DNA of 17,331 bases from Bacteroidales bacterium UBA1253 (GCA_002308815.1 DBVX01000051.1:29244-46574), one strand, 5' to 3'. Counted from the stretch's first letter, positions 7,263 to 15,454 are shown. The notes: generated from the letters alone by a model not told the origin. Numbers and translations: made by a program.

Positions 7263-8777
7263 TCAATCGCTTGTATGCCAACCCAATGTGAGAACTATGT
7301 TGTGGGTCATCGAAAGCATATCGTAGGCATCCGGTGTTACCTCTTTGGATGCAAAAGGATAAATCTGATAGGTCTGACAGCGAAGCCGATAGGCGAGCTG
7401 TGCAACAAAATGCTTGTTGCGGAACCCCAAGCCCAATCCTGCCATATGTGTAACACCAACCGTGCGGTATTCGGCATCTGTCCGCACATCGTTGTCCGCC
7501 AATAGTGTCGGTTGCTCGTTCCTCGAGAAAGCCGACTCGAAAGCATAACCACAGTTGAGGAACAGGTTGTTGCTGACAACCAGTTCGCCTCCGATTTTTA
7601 TCGTGTGTATATTTTGCGTCAGGCGCGAATGACGGAAGTCATACTGCAGTGAGACCAGCCCGCGCTGTCCGGCTATACAGGTCAGTCCTGCCGTTACGCG
7701 CAGCGGCTGCGTCAGACGATCTGAATAGCGGTAAATAGGAGTCTGGTTATAAGCATCTATCGGAGAATCCTTGACGGTCATTTCCGCATCCGTCCGTGTT
7801 GTCAGGTTCATTGCAACAGGTGTCTGGAAGGACAATCCTACCCGCAGAAATTGTAGCGGCTGGTAAAGAAGGCCTATCGTACCGCTCACTCCCACACCGT
7901 CCATAGTCAGATAGGTGTTGGCACGCATATAGGAGGTGTTGTTCTCTGTGAACGCCTCCTCGTATGCAGTGGTTTTGTTATAAGACAGTGAACGTATATT
8001 CAGTCCCAGACCGAGCGACCAATGGTGGGTAAAAAGCCCCGCCCAATGGATATTGAACTCGTCCATGCCGCCTGTCTCGTATATCTTAACAGCATTGATA
8101 GGAACGGTGTTATAAAAAGATGTCCATACCCCCCAGACTGTATCTCCATTCGCGTTTATTTCGAATGGGTCAATCATATAAGTCTGGAATCCCAGTTCGC
8201 TGAGCCAACCGATGCGTTCATCATTGTAGGCATTGGCACTTTCCAAGTCAGTACCAAACAGACGTACCGAACCGTCATCGTTATACACCTGATCAAGCAT
8301 CGTCTGCGCGATTGTAGGCTGATTATAGGCGTGTCCGAGGGATGTACGGTTGAAGGTGTGAAGACGGTTGAAGGAGAACATAAAATTGCAGGCACGCATT
8401 GCCGACTCCTCATTGCGGTTCTCAAACGCCAATACAAAACTGGCATTGGGAATCATAAACGAAGACTTGAATTCGTTTCCCCTCTCCCCCTTTTGCCGTG
8501 TATAGTCCAGTTGTTCGTGGAGGGTCATCTGCACATCAAAACGTCTGTAGAGAGCCAGTCCTGCGGGGTTGTCCAACACGGCGGAAGGATCGGCACCCAC
8601 CGCCGCCATCGCACCCGCCATCGCAGTATAGCGCGCCGTACCCACCTGATCGCGGGAGTCAAGCAACTGCGCGTCCTGCGCACGGAGAACGAACGATACC
8701 GAAACCCACAGACACAGACAACTCAACAGTCTGCGAACATAAACGGAAGAAAAGCAGATTGTTCGCATACTATCCAT
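7263..8777 (-). CDS. FadL/OmpP1/TodX-family outer-membrane protein
   Basis: A 504-residue predicted beta-barrel of the OmpP1/FadL family, often labelled hemin receptor in Bacteroidota. The N terminus has a signal peptide (RRLLSCLCLWVSVSFVLRAQ, cleavage near residues 33-34). It is followed by the family segment GTARYTAMAGAMAAVGADPSAVLDNPAGLALYR, given here only as key residues: the small-residue-rich N-terminal plug with DPSAV and NPAGLA. Later alternating hydrophobic strands and a C-terminal strand (TLGWHTSD) fit a barrel; transport of hydrophobic molecules is inferred from the family. The start at 8777 lies 3 bases after the preceding stop; an ATG at 8768 is possible. It is the last gene of the lrp-trpS unit, with a structured 3' element just beyond its stop. 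Confidence 0.88.
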   Translation of the reverse strand: MDSMRTICFSSVYVRRLLSCLCLWVSVSFVLRAQDAQLLDSRDQVGTARYTAMAGAMAAVGADPSAVLDNPAGLALYRRFDVQMTLHEQLDYTRQKGERGNEFKSSFMIPNASFVLAFENRNEESAMRACNFMFSFNRLHTFNRTSLGHAYNQPTIAQTMLDQVYNDDGSVRLFGTDLESANAYNDERIGWLSELGFQTYMIDPFEINANGDTVWGVWTSFYNTVPINAVKIYETGGMDEFNIHWAGLFTHHWSLGLGLNIRSLSYNKTTAYEEAFTENNTSYMRANTYLTMDGVGVSGTIGLLYQPLQFLRVGLSFQTPVAMNLTTRTDAEMTVKDSPIDAYNQTPIYRYSDRLTQPLRVTAGLTCIAGQRGLVSLQYDFRHSRLTQNIHTIKIGGELVVSNNLFLNCGYAFESAFSRNEQPTLLADNDVRTDAEYRTVGVTHMAGLGLGFRNKHFVAQLAYRLRCQTYQIYPFASKEVTPDAYDMLSMTHNIVLTLGWHTSD

Positions 8778-8780
8778 TTT

Positions 8781-9119
8781 TTATTGGTTATTACGATGAA
8801 TGACGGCTTTGACCACCGTATCTTTCACTTGGATAAACTCCACATTGGAAGTAACGGGGCGGTTTGCGGACTGTACTGCTTTTTGGGAAGCAGTAGCCTT
8901 TTGAGGAGCAGATGACCGAACAGAGGAAGGTACTTTCTTTACAGAAGTTGTTATCGCGTCATTTCTGACTTCTGAAGAGGACTCAATAGAGGAAGATTCT
9001 GGTTTGGAAACCGATACTGCGTCTTCCCAGTAATACGCATCGTCCACGTAGTCATCCGCCTGAAGAGGACACAGAGCCAGTCCGAGTATGGCAACTGAAA
9101 CAGGAAACGCTTTCTTCAT
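8781..9119 (-). CDS. Small secreted protein of unknown function
   Basis: A 112-residue protein with a signal peptide (MKKAFPVSVAILGLALCPLQA, cleavage before DDYVDD). The mature part begins with an acidic aromatic patch (DDYVDDAYYWED), continues as a Ser/Thr/Ala/Lys-rich low-complexity linker, and ends with VEFIQVKDTVVKAVIHRNNQ. I chose the ATG at 9119; a GTG at 9125 would add two residues. It lies 3 bases before the FadL-like porin gene and 27 bases after trpS, so it is almost certainly co-translated with the porin. I do not recognise the family. A periplasmic or barrel-associated partner is a guess based only on position. Confidence 0.75.
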   Translation of the reverse strand: MKKAFPVSVAILGLALCPLQADDYVDDAYYWEDAVSVSKPESSSIESSSEVRNDAITTSVKKVPSSVRSSAPQKATASQKAVQSANRPVTSNVEFIQVKDTVVKAVIHRNNQ

Positions 9120-9146
9120 AGCCACTTCTTTTTACAGGTTAGATTC

Positions 9147-10133
9147 TTATGCTCTGAAACCGATTATCTGACGTACCTCCCGCAATGTGGCGGAGGCACT
9201 TTCGGAAGCACGCTCCGCACCCATACGGGCAACTCTCATAATGTACTCCTCATTCCTTTGGAACTCCTGTATGCGTTCGCGGATGGGGGCGCAGAAAGCG
9301 TTGATATCCGCCGCCAACTGCTTCTTCATATCCCCGTAACGAATCGTCATCGCGTTGTATTGGTCATTAAAATAGTCGTATGTGTCCTTCGTTGAAACCA
9401 GTTCCATCAGCGTAAAGAGATTCTGAATCACTTCCGGCTTTTCCTGATTCAGTTGGGTCGGCCCTGAGTCCGTAACTGCTTTCATCACTTTCTTCTTAAT
9501 CGTCGCCTCGTCATCGCACAGATACACGCAGTTCCCGTTGGACTTGCCCATCTTGCCCGATCCGTCCAATCCGGGTACCTTAACAGCCGTCTTGTAAAAA
9601 TGGTACGACTCCGGCTCCTTAAAGTACTCCACATTGTAAATCCGATTGAAGCGGCGTGCGAAGAGGCGCATCATCTCCATATTCTGCTCCTGATCCTTGC
9701 CTACAGGAACTTTGTCCGCTTTATGCGCCAACACATCGGCCGCCATCAGGGTCGGATAGGTGAGCAGACCTGCGTTCACGTTGTCGGGCTGCGTGCGGGC
9801 TTTCTCCTTGAACGATGTGACGCGCTCCAGTTCGCCGAGATAGGCGTTCATATTGAGGTAAAGGTACAGTTCCAGCACGGGTTTGACATCGCTCTGCACA
9901 TATATGGGAGCCTTCTTGGGGTCGATGCCACAGGCGAGATACTCGGAAAGGATAGTGCGGACCGACTGCCGTATGTTCTCCGGCGTGGGGTGCGTGGTGA
10001 GCGAATGCCAGTCGGCAATGAAGAACATACAATCGTACTCATTCTGCATCTGCAGAAAACTCTTCACCGCACCGAAATAGTTGCCCAGATGCAGGTTGCC
10101 GGTCGGACGTATGCCGCTGATTACTTTTTCCAT
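9147..10133 (-). CDS. trpS: Tryptophanyl-tRNA synthetase
   Basis: A 328-residue class I aminoacyl-tRNA synthetase that charges tRNA-Trp. The HIGH-type signature is PTGNLHLGNY (residues 10-19) and the KMSKS-type loop is KMGKS (194-198). The segments DWHSLTTHPTP and TYPTLMAADVLAHKADKVPVGKDQEQ are typical of bacterial TrpS, and length is normal. It lies 12 bases after the Lrp/AsnC gene in the same unit. No tryptophan-codon leader peptide or T-box structure is seen upstream, so control presumably comes from the lrp promoter. Confidence 0.97.
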   Translation of the reverse strand: MEKVISGIRPTGNLHLGNYFGAVKSFLQMQNEYDCMFFIADWHSLTTHPTPENIRQSVRTILSEYLACGIDPKKAPIYVQSDVKPVLELYLYLNMNAYLGELERVTSFKEKARTQPDNVNAGLLTYPTLMAADVLAHKADKVPVGKDQEQNMEMMRLFARRFNRIYNVEYFKEPESYHFYKTAVKVPGLDGSGKMGKSNGNCVYLCDDEATIKKKVMKAVTDSGPTQLNQEKPEVIQNLFTLMELVSTKDTYDYFNDQYNAMTIRYGDMKKQLAADINAFCAPIRERIQEFQRNEEYIMRVARMGAERASESASATLREVRQIIGFRA

Positions 10134-10145
10134 AAGACAGATAAT

Positions 10146-10616
10146 TTATTCTATAGGCAAGGTACGGTCAATATGCTGTTCCAGCGAGGTGAGTGTTTCG
10201 GTCTTGCTCACACCGGGAATCATCTGGATTTTCGTATTGAGCAGCGACAGCAGGTCGCGGTCATCGCGGGCGTACAACTTGATGAGCATGGAGAACGATC
10301 CCAGCATGAAATGACTTTCCACCACCTCGGGTATCTGCTCCAATTCACGCACCACATCGTTGTACATAGAGCCTCTTTCCAACGTGATTCCCACATACAC
10401 GCACAAGTTGTAACCCAGCATCTTGGGATTGACCTGATAACCGCTGCCTACAATGACTCCGGTGTCAAACAATTTCTGCACGCGCTGGTGAATGGCCGCA
10501 CGACTCACTCCGCATTGCTCCGCCACATCCTTGAAAGGAATACGAGCGTTCCGTGTTATCACCTTCAAAATCTTACGATCCAACGCATCGATTCTTTCAA
10601 CGGTATTTACTTCCAT
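10146..10616 (-). CDS. Lrp/AsnC family transcriptional regulator
   Basis: A 156-residue regulator. The N-terminal helix-turn-helix spans about residues 9-60 (LDRKILKVITRNARIPFKDVAEQCGVSRAAIHQRVQKL in outline), and the C-terminal RAM/AsnC effector-binding domain covers the rest. Length matches Lrp/AsnC proteins, which form octamers and often sense amino acids. It is the first gene of the minus-strand unit, and its promoter interlocks with that of the divergent methyltransferase. Autoregulation and control of the divergent gene are plausible. No clear Lrp-type palindrome was found by eye. Confidence 0.93.
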   Translation of the reverse strand: MEVNTVERIDALDRKILKVITRNARIPFKDVAEQCGVSRAAIHQRVQKLFDTGVIVGSGYQVNPKMLGYNLCVYVGITLERGSMYNDVVRELEQIPEVVESHFMLGSFSMLIKLYARDDRDLLSLLNTKIQMIPGVSKTETLTSLEQHIDRTLPIE

Positions 10617-10665
10617 AATCCTGAAAAATTTATCAAATTGTTATTCTTTCCCATATTTTCACGCA

Positions 10666-10695
10666 CAAAAGTACAGCATTTTTTTGAAAACTCAA
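10666..10695 (-). promoter_or_regulatory. Bacteroidota-type promoter for the lrp-trpS-porin unit
   Basis: Read on the minus strand: TTG (10695-10693), 19 bases, then TACTTTTG (10673-10666), a perfect TAnnTTTG -7 element. Transcription would start near 10660, about 43 bases before the lrp ATG. Its -33 and spacer share bases with the opposing methyltransferase promoter. Confidence 0.75.
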
Positions 10696-10713
10696 TAATA
10701 TACTCTATTTTTG
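10683..10713 (+). promoter_or_regulatory. Bacteroidota-type promoter for the O-methyltransferase
   Basis: TTTG at 10683-10686 and TATTTTTG at 10706-10713 with a 19-base spacer, a perfect -33/-7 pair. The start would be near 10720, about 56 bases before the GTG start codon at 10776. The -33 box and spacer overlap the divergent lrp promoter. Confidence 0.8.
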
Positions 10714-10775
10714 TGCATCATATTGATGCTTTTATTAGAATAATATCTGCAAAACGACATAACCATCCCCTCATT

Positions 10776-11429
10776 GTGACAAACATATCATCGCACACCC
10801 TCACAGACTATATAGAACAACATTGCTCCGCTGAACCCGTCTGGCTACAGACCATTGCCCGCACCACCTATCAGCACACCGTTAATCCGCACATGCTCTC
10901 CGGACACGTGCAAGGACGACTGCTGGCATTGCTTAGCAGAATGATACGCCCCAACCGCATCCTCGAAATAGGAACATATACCGGTTACTCGGCGTTGTGT
11001 CTTGCGGAAGGTCTGGCTGCGGGAGGCCGCCTGCTGACCATTGAGCGCAACGATGAACTGGAAGAACGCATCCGCGAGAATCTGTCCCTTTCCCCGTTGG
11101 GGAATCGTATAGACCTGATAATAGGGAATGCGTGCGAGATTATCCCGAGCCTTACGCCGGAAGAACGTTTCGACCTCATCTTTATCGACGGCGACAAGAG
11201 GGAGTACCCGTTATACCTTGACATAGTGAAAGATAGGCTGACCGAAAACGGATGGATACTAGCGGACAACACGCTCTGGGACGGGCATATCGTCGATTCC
11301 GCCTACGACCATGACGCGCAGACCAAGGGATTGAGGACGTTCAACGACCTCATGGCAAACGCCCCGGAATGGGACAAAGTGATTGTTCCGATCCGCGACG
11401 GTCTGACCCTTATCACACGGAAAAGCTAA
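10776..11429 (+). CDS. SAM-dependent O-methyltransferase (COMT-like family 3)
   Basis: A 217-residue class I methyltransferase. The SAM-binding glycine motif is RILEIGTYTGYSALCLAEGL (residues 61-80). It is followed by the acidic LLTIERNDE strand and the metal-site motif FDLIFIDGDK (Asp138, Asp140) with ADNTLWDG later, as in cation-dependent catechol-type O-methyltransferases. The reading frame stays open far upstream, but the real start must lie after the promoter at 10683-10713. The GTG at 10776 (VTNISSHTLTDYIEQH) matches the usual N terminus, and no ATG is available. The methyl acceptor is unknown. The stop (TAA, 11427-11429) overlaps the stop of convergent cinA. Confidence 0.88.
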   Translation: MTNISSHTLTDYIEQHCSAEPVWLQTIARTTYQHTVNPHMLSGHVQGRLLALLSRMIRPNRILEIGTYTGYSALCLAEGLAAGGRLLTIERNDELEERIRENLSLSPLGNRIDLIIGNACEIIPSLTPEERFDLIFIDGDKREYPLYLDIVKDRLTENGWILADNTLWDGHIVDSAYDHDAQTKGLRTFNDLMANAPEWDKVIVPIRDGLTLITRKS

Positions 11430-12199
11430 ATGAGGTACTTCCGCACCAGTTCGCGCAACTGTCCGAACTGCCGTTCCACCTCCTCGTTCGTACATTCGCC
11501 GTAACTGCTCAAGCGCAGACGGATAGTCCCGTCCTTGGGCAGATACGCCAGATGCAATCCTTCGGGCAGGGCGTTCTCCCACTGTTCCAGTTCGATGGCG
11601 AGTGCCGATTCAGGAATACCCCGCACCGAAAGGGTGCGATGGCAAATATGCGTATTGATGCCGCGTGCGTGAAGACGCTGCTGCAGGAAAGGCAGGATCT
11701 GCTCGTCCATAGCCACCTGCATCTCCTTGGGGACACCGGGCATACTCGCCACTATCTTCTCTCCCTCTTCCCATACCATCAACGGCGCGCTGCCGATGCG
11801 GTTCTCCAGAATCTGAGCCGATTCGGGTACCAGCCATTGTGTGGCTGTCAGACGGTTGAGAACAGCGGGACGATCCTTGTACAGTTGCTCAACATGCCGT
11901 TTCACCTCATCGCTCTCCACCAGACGGGTGCGGAAGAAGTCGCACAGAACCCGTTTGGTGATGTCATCCTTGGTCGGTCCCAGACCTCCGGTCAGCAGCA
12001 CGATATCCGACCTTCGGAGCGAGTCGGACAACGCCTGAAGGATATGCACTGCCGAGTCATGCACGGAGGTAATCTGATAAACGGATATATCCGCCGCGTT
12101 CAATTGCTCCGCCATCCACGCCGAATTGGTGTCCACCACCTGTCCTATGAGCAGTTCGTCACCTATAGTGATGATTTCCGCTTGCACTGATTTTCCCAT
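11426..12199 (-). CDS. cinA: CinA-type molybdopterin-binding-fold protein without the C-terminal amidase domain
   Basis: A 257-residue CinA N-terminal protein. It opens with AEIITIGDELLIGQVVDTNS and contains LLTGGLGPTKDDITK, MPGVPKEM and the following small alpha/beta domain. In Thermus and others this part is a COG1058 pyrophosphatase linked to NAD recycling. Full-length CinA has about 410-420 residues, ending in a nicotinamide-nucleotide amidase (PncC) domain with a TAESCTGG motif. Here the protein stops cleanly after KYLI, before that domain, and beyond the stop lies only the antisense of the methyltransferase. The start at 12199 fits the family N terminus exactly and overlaps DUF3109 by 37 bases, so the two are translationally coupled. 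Confidence 0.93.
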   Translation of the reverse strand: MGKSVQAEIITIGDELLIGQVVDTNSAWMAEQLNAADISVYQITSVHDSAVHILQALSDSLRRSDIVLLTGGLGPTKDDITKRVLCDFFRTRLVESDEVKRHVEQLYKDRPAVLNRLTATQWLVPESAQILENRIGSAPLMVWEEGEKIVASMPGVPKEMQVAMDEQILPFLQQRLHARGINTHICHRTLSVRGIPESALAIELEQWENALPEGLHLAYLPKDGTIRLRLSSYGECTNEEVERQFGQLRELVRKYLI

Positions 12200-12756
12200 T
12201 CTTTGGCTGTCAATTCAAGTTCATCGTACCATTCCTGTCCAAACCGCCGGATGAGGGGTTCTTTGAGAAAGCGGTACAAAGGTATATGGTTCTTCTTTCC
12301 CAACAGGCGCGCAGGGTAGCATATATCCCATCGGTGGTATTCCACCCCCACCCTGTCGCCCACCCTCGTCAGCCGGACTGGATAAAGCGCGCAGGAAAGG
12401 GGTTTGCGCCACGTTGTCCTTCCCTGCTCATACGCCTGCTCTATCAGGCAGTAGCACCACCGTCGGCTGTCACGCTGCATAAAGACGCACTCCGCCCCGT
12501 CCACGATGGACAAAACCTGTTCGCCGGAAGGGTCAAAGTAACTCAACCCGTTTTCTTTCAGCGTCTTTCTCGCCTTGCGGGTCATCAGAGGCTCCACAAT
12601 AGGAAGAATATTCTCTATCTCCCTGAGTTCGTCTTCGGATACCGGCGCGCCGGCATCACCCTCAACGCAACACTTGCCGCAACAGGCGGCAAGGTCACAT
12701 GAGAAATCCTTTTCAAGGACATCCAGACTGACTAATGTGTCTTGGATAACAAACAT
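12163..12756 (-). CDS. DUF3109 family cysteine-rich protein
   Basis: A 197-residue protein of the DUF3109 family, common in Bacteroidota. It has a cysteine cluster at the N terminus (Cys20, 25, 26, 29, 30 in CDLAACCGKCC) and more at Cys90, 101, 103, 122 and 146 (ECVFM, WCYC, PLSCALYP, DICYP). The pattern resembles the YkgJ-type zinc/iron-chelating proteins, so a metal or Fe-S site is likely, although its role is unknown. No signal peptide is visible, so it is probably cytoplasmic. It lies 16 bases after the autokinase gene and overlaps cinA by 37 bases. Confidence 0.88.
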   Translation of the reverse strand: MFVIQDTLVSLDVLEKDFSCDLAACCGKCCVEGDAGAPVSEDELREIENILPIVEPLMTRKARKTLKENGLSYFDPSGEQVLSIVDGAECVFMQRDSRRWCYCLIEQAYEQGRTTWRKPLSCALYPVRLTRVGDRVGVEYHRWDICYPARLLGKKNHIPLYRFLKEPLIRRFGQEWYDELELTAKEWENQCKRKSSL

Positions 12757-12772
12757 CTTCCGGCATTACAGA

Positions 12773-15454
12773 CTATGTGTCGTCATCGTCCATATAGTAG
12801 TGGACTTCCTCTTTCTCCTGCTTGCGGAAGACGCGATTGTAGTATTGTCCGTACTTGTAACGCCAACTGTTCTTGCGTCTGCCGTAACCGTAACCGTAAC
12901 CGTAACCATAACCATAGCCCGAGCCGTTGCCGTAACCATAGCCATAGGACGAGCCATAACCGTAACCGTAACCATAACCATAACCATAACCATAACCGCG
13001 ATGGAAACCTTCGGTAGGAATATCCGAAAGAACGATGTTGATCTTGTTGCGGTGGTTGATTGCCAACTGTTTGAGTGTCTGCTTGCAGAACGACTTGCTG
13101 GTCTGCAGGCAGCGTATGACAAACAGCGTTGTATCGGTCTGCTCAATCACGGAATAGGCATCAGGCACCTGACCGACAGGTGACGTATCTATGATGATGA
13201 AGTCGTAGGTCTGCTTGAGTTTGTCCAGCATGAACGTCAACCGGTCGGAATGGATGAGTTCGCCGGGGTTGGGCGGGGTGGTTCCGGCGGGAATGATGTC
13301 AAAATCAAACGGTGCGTGATGCAGGATGACATCTTCCATCTCGCAGTCGCCGTTAAGATAATTGGACATACCCGTCGTATATTCAATCAAACCCAGTTTG
13401 GTATGAATATTCGGTTTGCGGATATCCAAATCTATCAGGATGGTTTTCTTGCCGGTCATGGCATACAGGGCGGCGAAGTTGGTACAGAGGAACGTTTTAC
13501 CATCGCCGGACTCCGTAGAGGTAATACAGATGGATATGCCCGTTTTCTTGGCTGTGATGAATTCCACCCGTGTACGTATCGCACGCAACATTTCGGCATA
13601 GGACGAGCGTGGCGAAGCTTTGACGAGGGTCGGATTCTGCGTCTTGGCATGGCGTATGGAACCGATAAGCCGGAAATTGCTCAGACTCTCCGCCTCACTC
13701 GGTGTGCGCACCTTGTCATTGGTCAGTTCGGTGAGAATAATCAGTCCCAGCGGGATAAGCAGACCGATGACCAGACAGGTTGTGGTGGTTTTCTTCTTGC
13801 TATTGGCATTGACAATGAACATCGGGCGCGCCCTGTCCATAATCTCGTTGTCAGGAGTGTTGCTCGCTTTCTGTATCTCCGCCTCAGCACGCTTCTGAAG
13901 AAAGAACGTGTAGTAATTGTCATCCACACGGTAATTGCGCTCGATGCTGATCATCTCCAGTTCTTTTTCCGGCAGTTTCTTCATATCCACCTCCACCTCC
14001 TCATACCGCTTGTCAAGATCAGCTTTTTCAATCTCAAGGGTGGCACGCATCGATTTGACCACCTCCTCAATGGTTATCTTGACATTGTTGATGTCGTTGG
14101 TCAGTTTGGCGTAATAGACGTTCTTCTCGCTCAATTCGCCGCGCTGCAGTTGCAAGGAATTAAGTTGGGCTACCAGTGTGCTGAGTGTGCCTTCGGTCAG
14201 ACCGAGAGAGGAAGGAGACGCTATGGTTCCCTCTTCAATGGATTCCTGAAGGTAATTGGTCAGGTAGTTGAGGTACGTCTCCTTCAGACGCAGACTCATC
14301 TGCTGTTCATCATACTTGTTGATCTGACCTATCAGACGGGATGCGTGGGAACTAACATCCACAAAGTTGTTCGCATTACGGAACTGCGTCATGGCATCCT
14401 CGCTCTTCTCCAACGAACCCTGTAGTGCCTCCAGTTGCTGGTTGATGAATGAGATGGACTTGTTGGCAACCTCGTTCTTTTTTTCCAGATTCTGCGCCAG
14501 ATAAACCTCTGCGAGCTTGTTGATGAAATCGCAGTCACGCTGCGGTGTCTGGCTGCGAAGTGTCAGCCGCAGCACCGAGCTCCCGTCCATCACGAAATCG
14601 TGCCGCATACGGCTTTGGAACTCGTTAATCAGACCGTCCCGTGTGCGGAAACGAAAATAAATCTGTCCAGACTGGCTGATGTGCTCGCTGGGCCAGAAAG
14701 TGGCGGAGAAATAAGGTGCTTCGACCCGTTCCCCGTAATGCACATCTGCTTCGTAAGGACGCTTCTCGTCGGTGGAATGGATATGCATTACGCCGTCTCC
14801 TTTGAAGGTGACTTGGAAAAGCAGACCTTTTACCGATTCCTGAATATAATCAGGCTCAATGATTACTGGTGTACTGCGATACAGATTACGCGTCTTGAAC
14901 CTGCCCTGAGTCATATAGTCCACCTGAAGAAAGGGTATGGAGTCCACCACACGCGCCAAGAGGTCATACGAACCAAGCATGACCAGCTGGTTGTTGATGT
15001 TGTTATAAACAGGCTCCAGGCCAAATCCTTGGAAGAGTCCTTTCTGTGTTGCAAGCTGGCTGCCGGACTCCTTGATCATGATTGTACCGCTTGACTCAAA
15101 CTCTTCTATCCATTTGCGGTTGAGCAACGCCGCCACACCATACGACAACGCACCGGCGATGACAAAAAGATACCAATAGTGAACCACTCTGACGAGCCAT
15201 TCCACCAAGTTGAAACTTTTTCCCGTCTCCTCCTCTTCCGCCCCCCCTTGCGCACCTGGTACGTTCATATAGGGGTTCTGGTAGGGATTCTGATACGGGT
15301 TCACGTATGGATTGACATACGGATTCGCATACGGATTCGCATACGGATTGGTCGGGTCGTACGGATTCTTATGCAAATCGGCATACGGGTCAATCAGCGG
15401 ATTCTGGACGGGATCCTTGTACGGGTCGGTATAGTATGGATTGTCTTTCGCCAT
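12773..15454 (-). CDS. Wzc-like polysaccharide co-polymerase and tyrosine autokinase
   Basis: An 893-residue BY-kinase that should control polymerisation and export of a surface polysaccharide. In order: an unusual N-terminal extension with nine NPY motifs (residues 5-62); membrane helix 1 (about 92-112); a Wzz-type periplasmic domain with coiled coils (about 320-510); the G-rich segment with ERNYRVDDNYYTFFLQKRAEAEIQ in outline (505-530); membrane helix 2 (557-577); and a cytoplasmic kinase domain. The kinase has Walker A STESGDGKT (646-654), Walker A' ILIDLDIRKP (672-681) and Walker B FIIIDTSP (752-759). The tail has 16 Gly-Tyr-type tyrosines (821-858) and six more up to residue 887. Known Wzc proteins autophosphorylate a C-terminal tyrosine cluster that is cycled by a phosphatase; none is in this window. 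It follows the second Wza-like gene by 20 bases. Confidence 0.95.
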   Translation of the reverse strand: MAKDNPYYTDPYKDPVQNPLIDPYADLHKNPYDPTNPYANPYANPYVNPYVNPYQNPYQNPYMNVPGAQGGAEEEETGKSFNLVEWLVRVVHYWYLFVIAGALSYGVAALLNRKWIEEFESSGTIMIKESGSQLATQKGLFQGFGLEPVYNNINNQLVMLGSYDLLARVVDSIPFLQVDYMTQGRFKTRNLYRSTPVIIEPDYIQESVKGLLFQVTFKGDGVMHIHSTDEKRPYEADVHYGERVEAPYFSATFWPSEHISQSGQIYFRFRTRDGLINEFQSRMRHDFVMDGSSVLRLTLRSQTPQRDCDFINKLAEVYLAQNLEKKNEVANKSISFINQQLEALQGSLEKSEDAMTQFRNANNFVDVSSHASRLIGQINKYDEQQMSLRLKETYLNYLTNYLQESIEEGTIASPSSLGLTEGTLSTLVAQLNSLQLQRGELSEKNVYYAKLTNDINNVKITIEEVVKSMRATLEIEKADLDKRYEEVEVDMKKLPEKELEMISIERNYRVDDNYYTFFLQKRAEAEIQKASNTPDNEIMDRARPMFIVNANSKKKTTTTCLVIGLLIPLGLIILTELTNDKVRTPSEAESLSNFRLIGSIRHAKTQNPTLVKASPRSSYAEMLRAIRTRVEFITAKKTGISICITSTESGDGKTFLCTNFAALYAMTGKKTILIDLDIRKPNIHTKLGLIEYTTGMSNYLNGDCEMEDVILHHAPFDFDIIPAGTTPPNPGELIHSDRLTFMLDKLKQTYDFIIIDTSPVGQVPDAYSVIEQTDTTLFVIRCLQTSKSFCKQTLKQLAINHRNKINIVLSDIPTEGFHRGYGYGYGYGYGYGYGSSYGYGYGNGSGYGYGYGYGYGYGRRKNSWRYKYGQYYNRVFRKQEKEEVHYYMDDDDT
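12883..12996 (-). repeat. Hexamer repeat encoding the Gly-Tyr tail of the autokinase
   Basis: Two runs of the hexamer GGTTAY (coding strand) flank a short mixed segment. One run is seven units at 12955-12996 (GTTACG or GTTATG phase on the coding strand) and the other is six units at 12883-12918, the last slightly changed (GGCTAT). The middle segment encodes GSSYGYGYGNGSG. Because the unit is six bases, gain or loss by slippage keeps the frame and changes only the number of phosphorylatable tyrosines. Confidence 0.9.
15269..15349 (-). repeat. 12-base repeat encoding NPYx units near the autokinase N terminus
   Basis: Seven NPY units, each three codons, separated by single codons, give a strict 12-base period. 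Read along the protein the spacer residues are Ala, Ala, Val, Val, Gln, Gln, so neighbouring units occur in identical pairs, which suggests stepwise duplication. Two further NPY motifs lie just upstream in the protein outside the strict period. The unit is a multiple of three, so copy changes remain in frame. Confidence 0.9.

Noticed and set aside
9600..11429. A 609-codon open frame running across the antisense of trpS and lrp into the methyltransferase
   Set aside because: Only the part from 10776 onward resembles a protein family; the rest is the reverse strand of two clear genes and the divergent promoter region, with no plausible start signal.
12575..13183. A plus-strand frame with long Val-Thr-Ile-Thr repeats
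   Set aside because: It is the antisense reading of the Gly-Tyr hexamer repeat of the autokinase gene.
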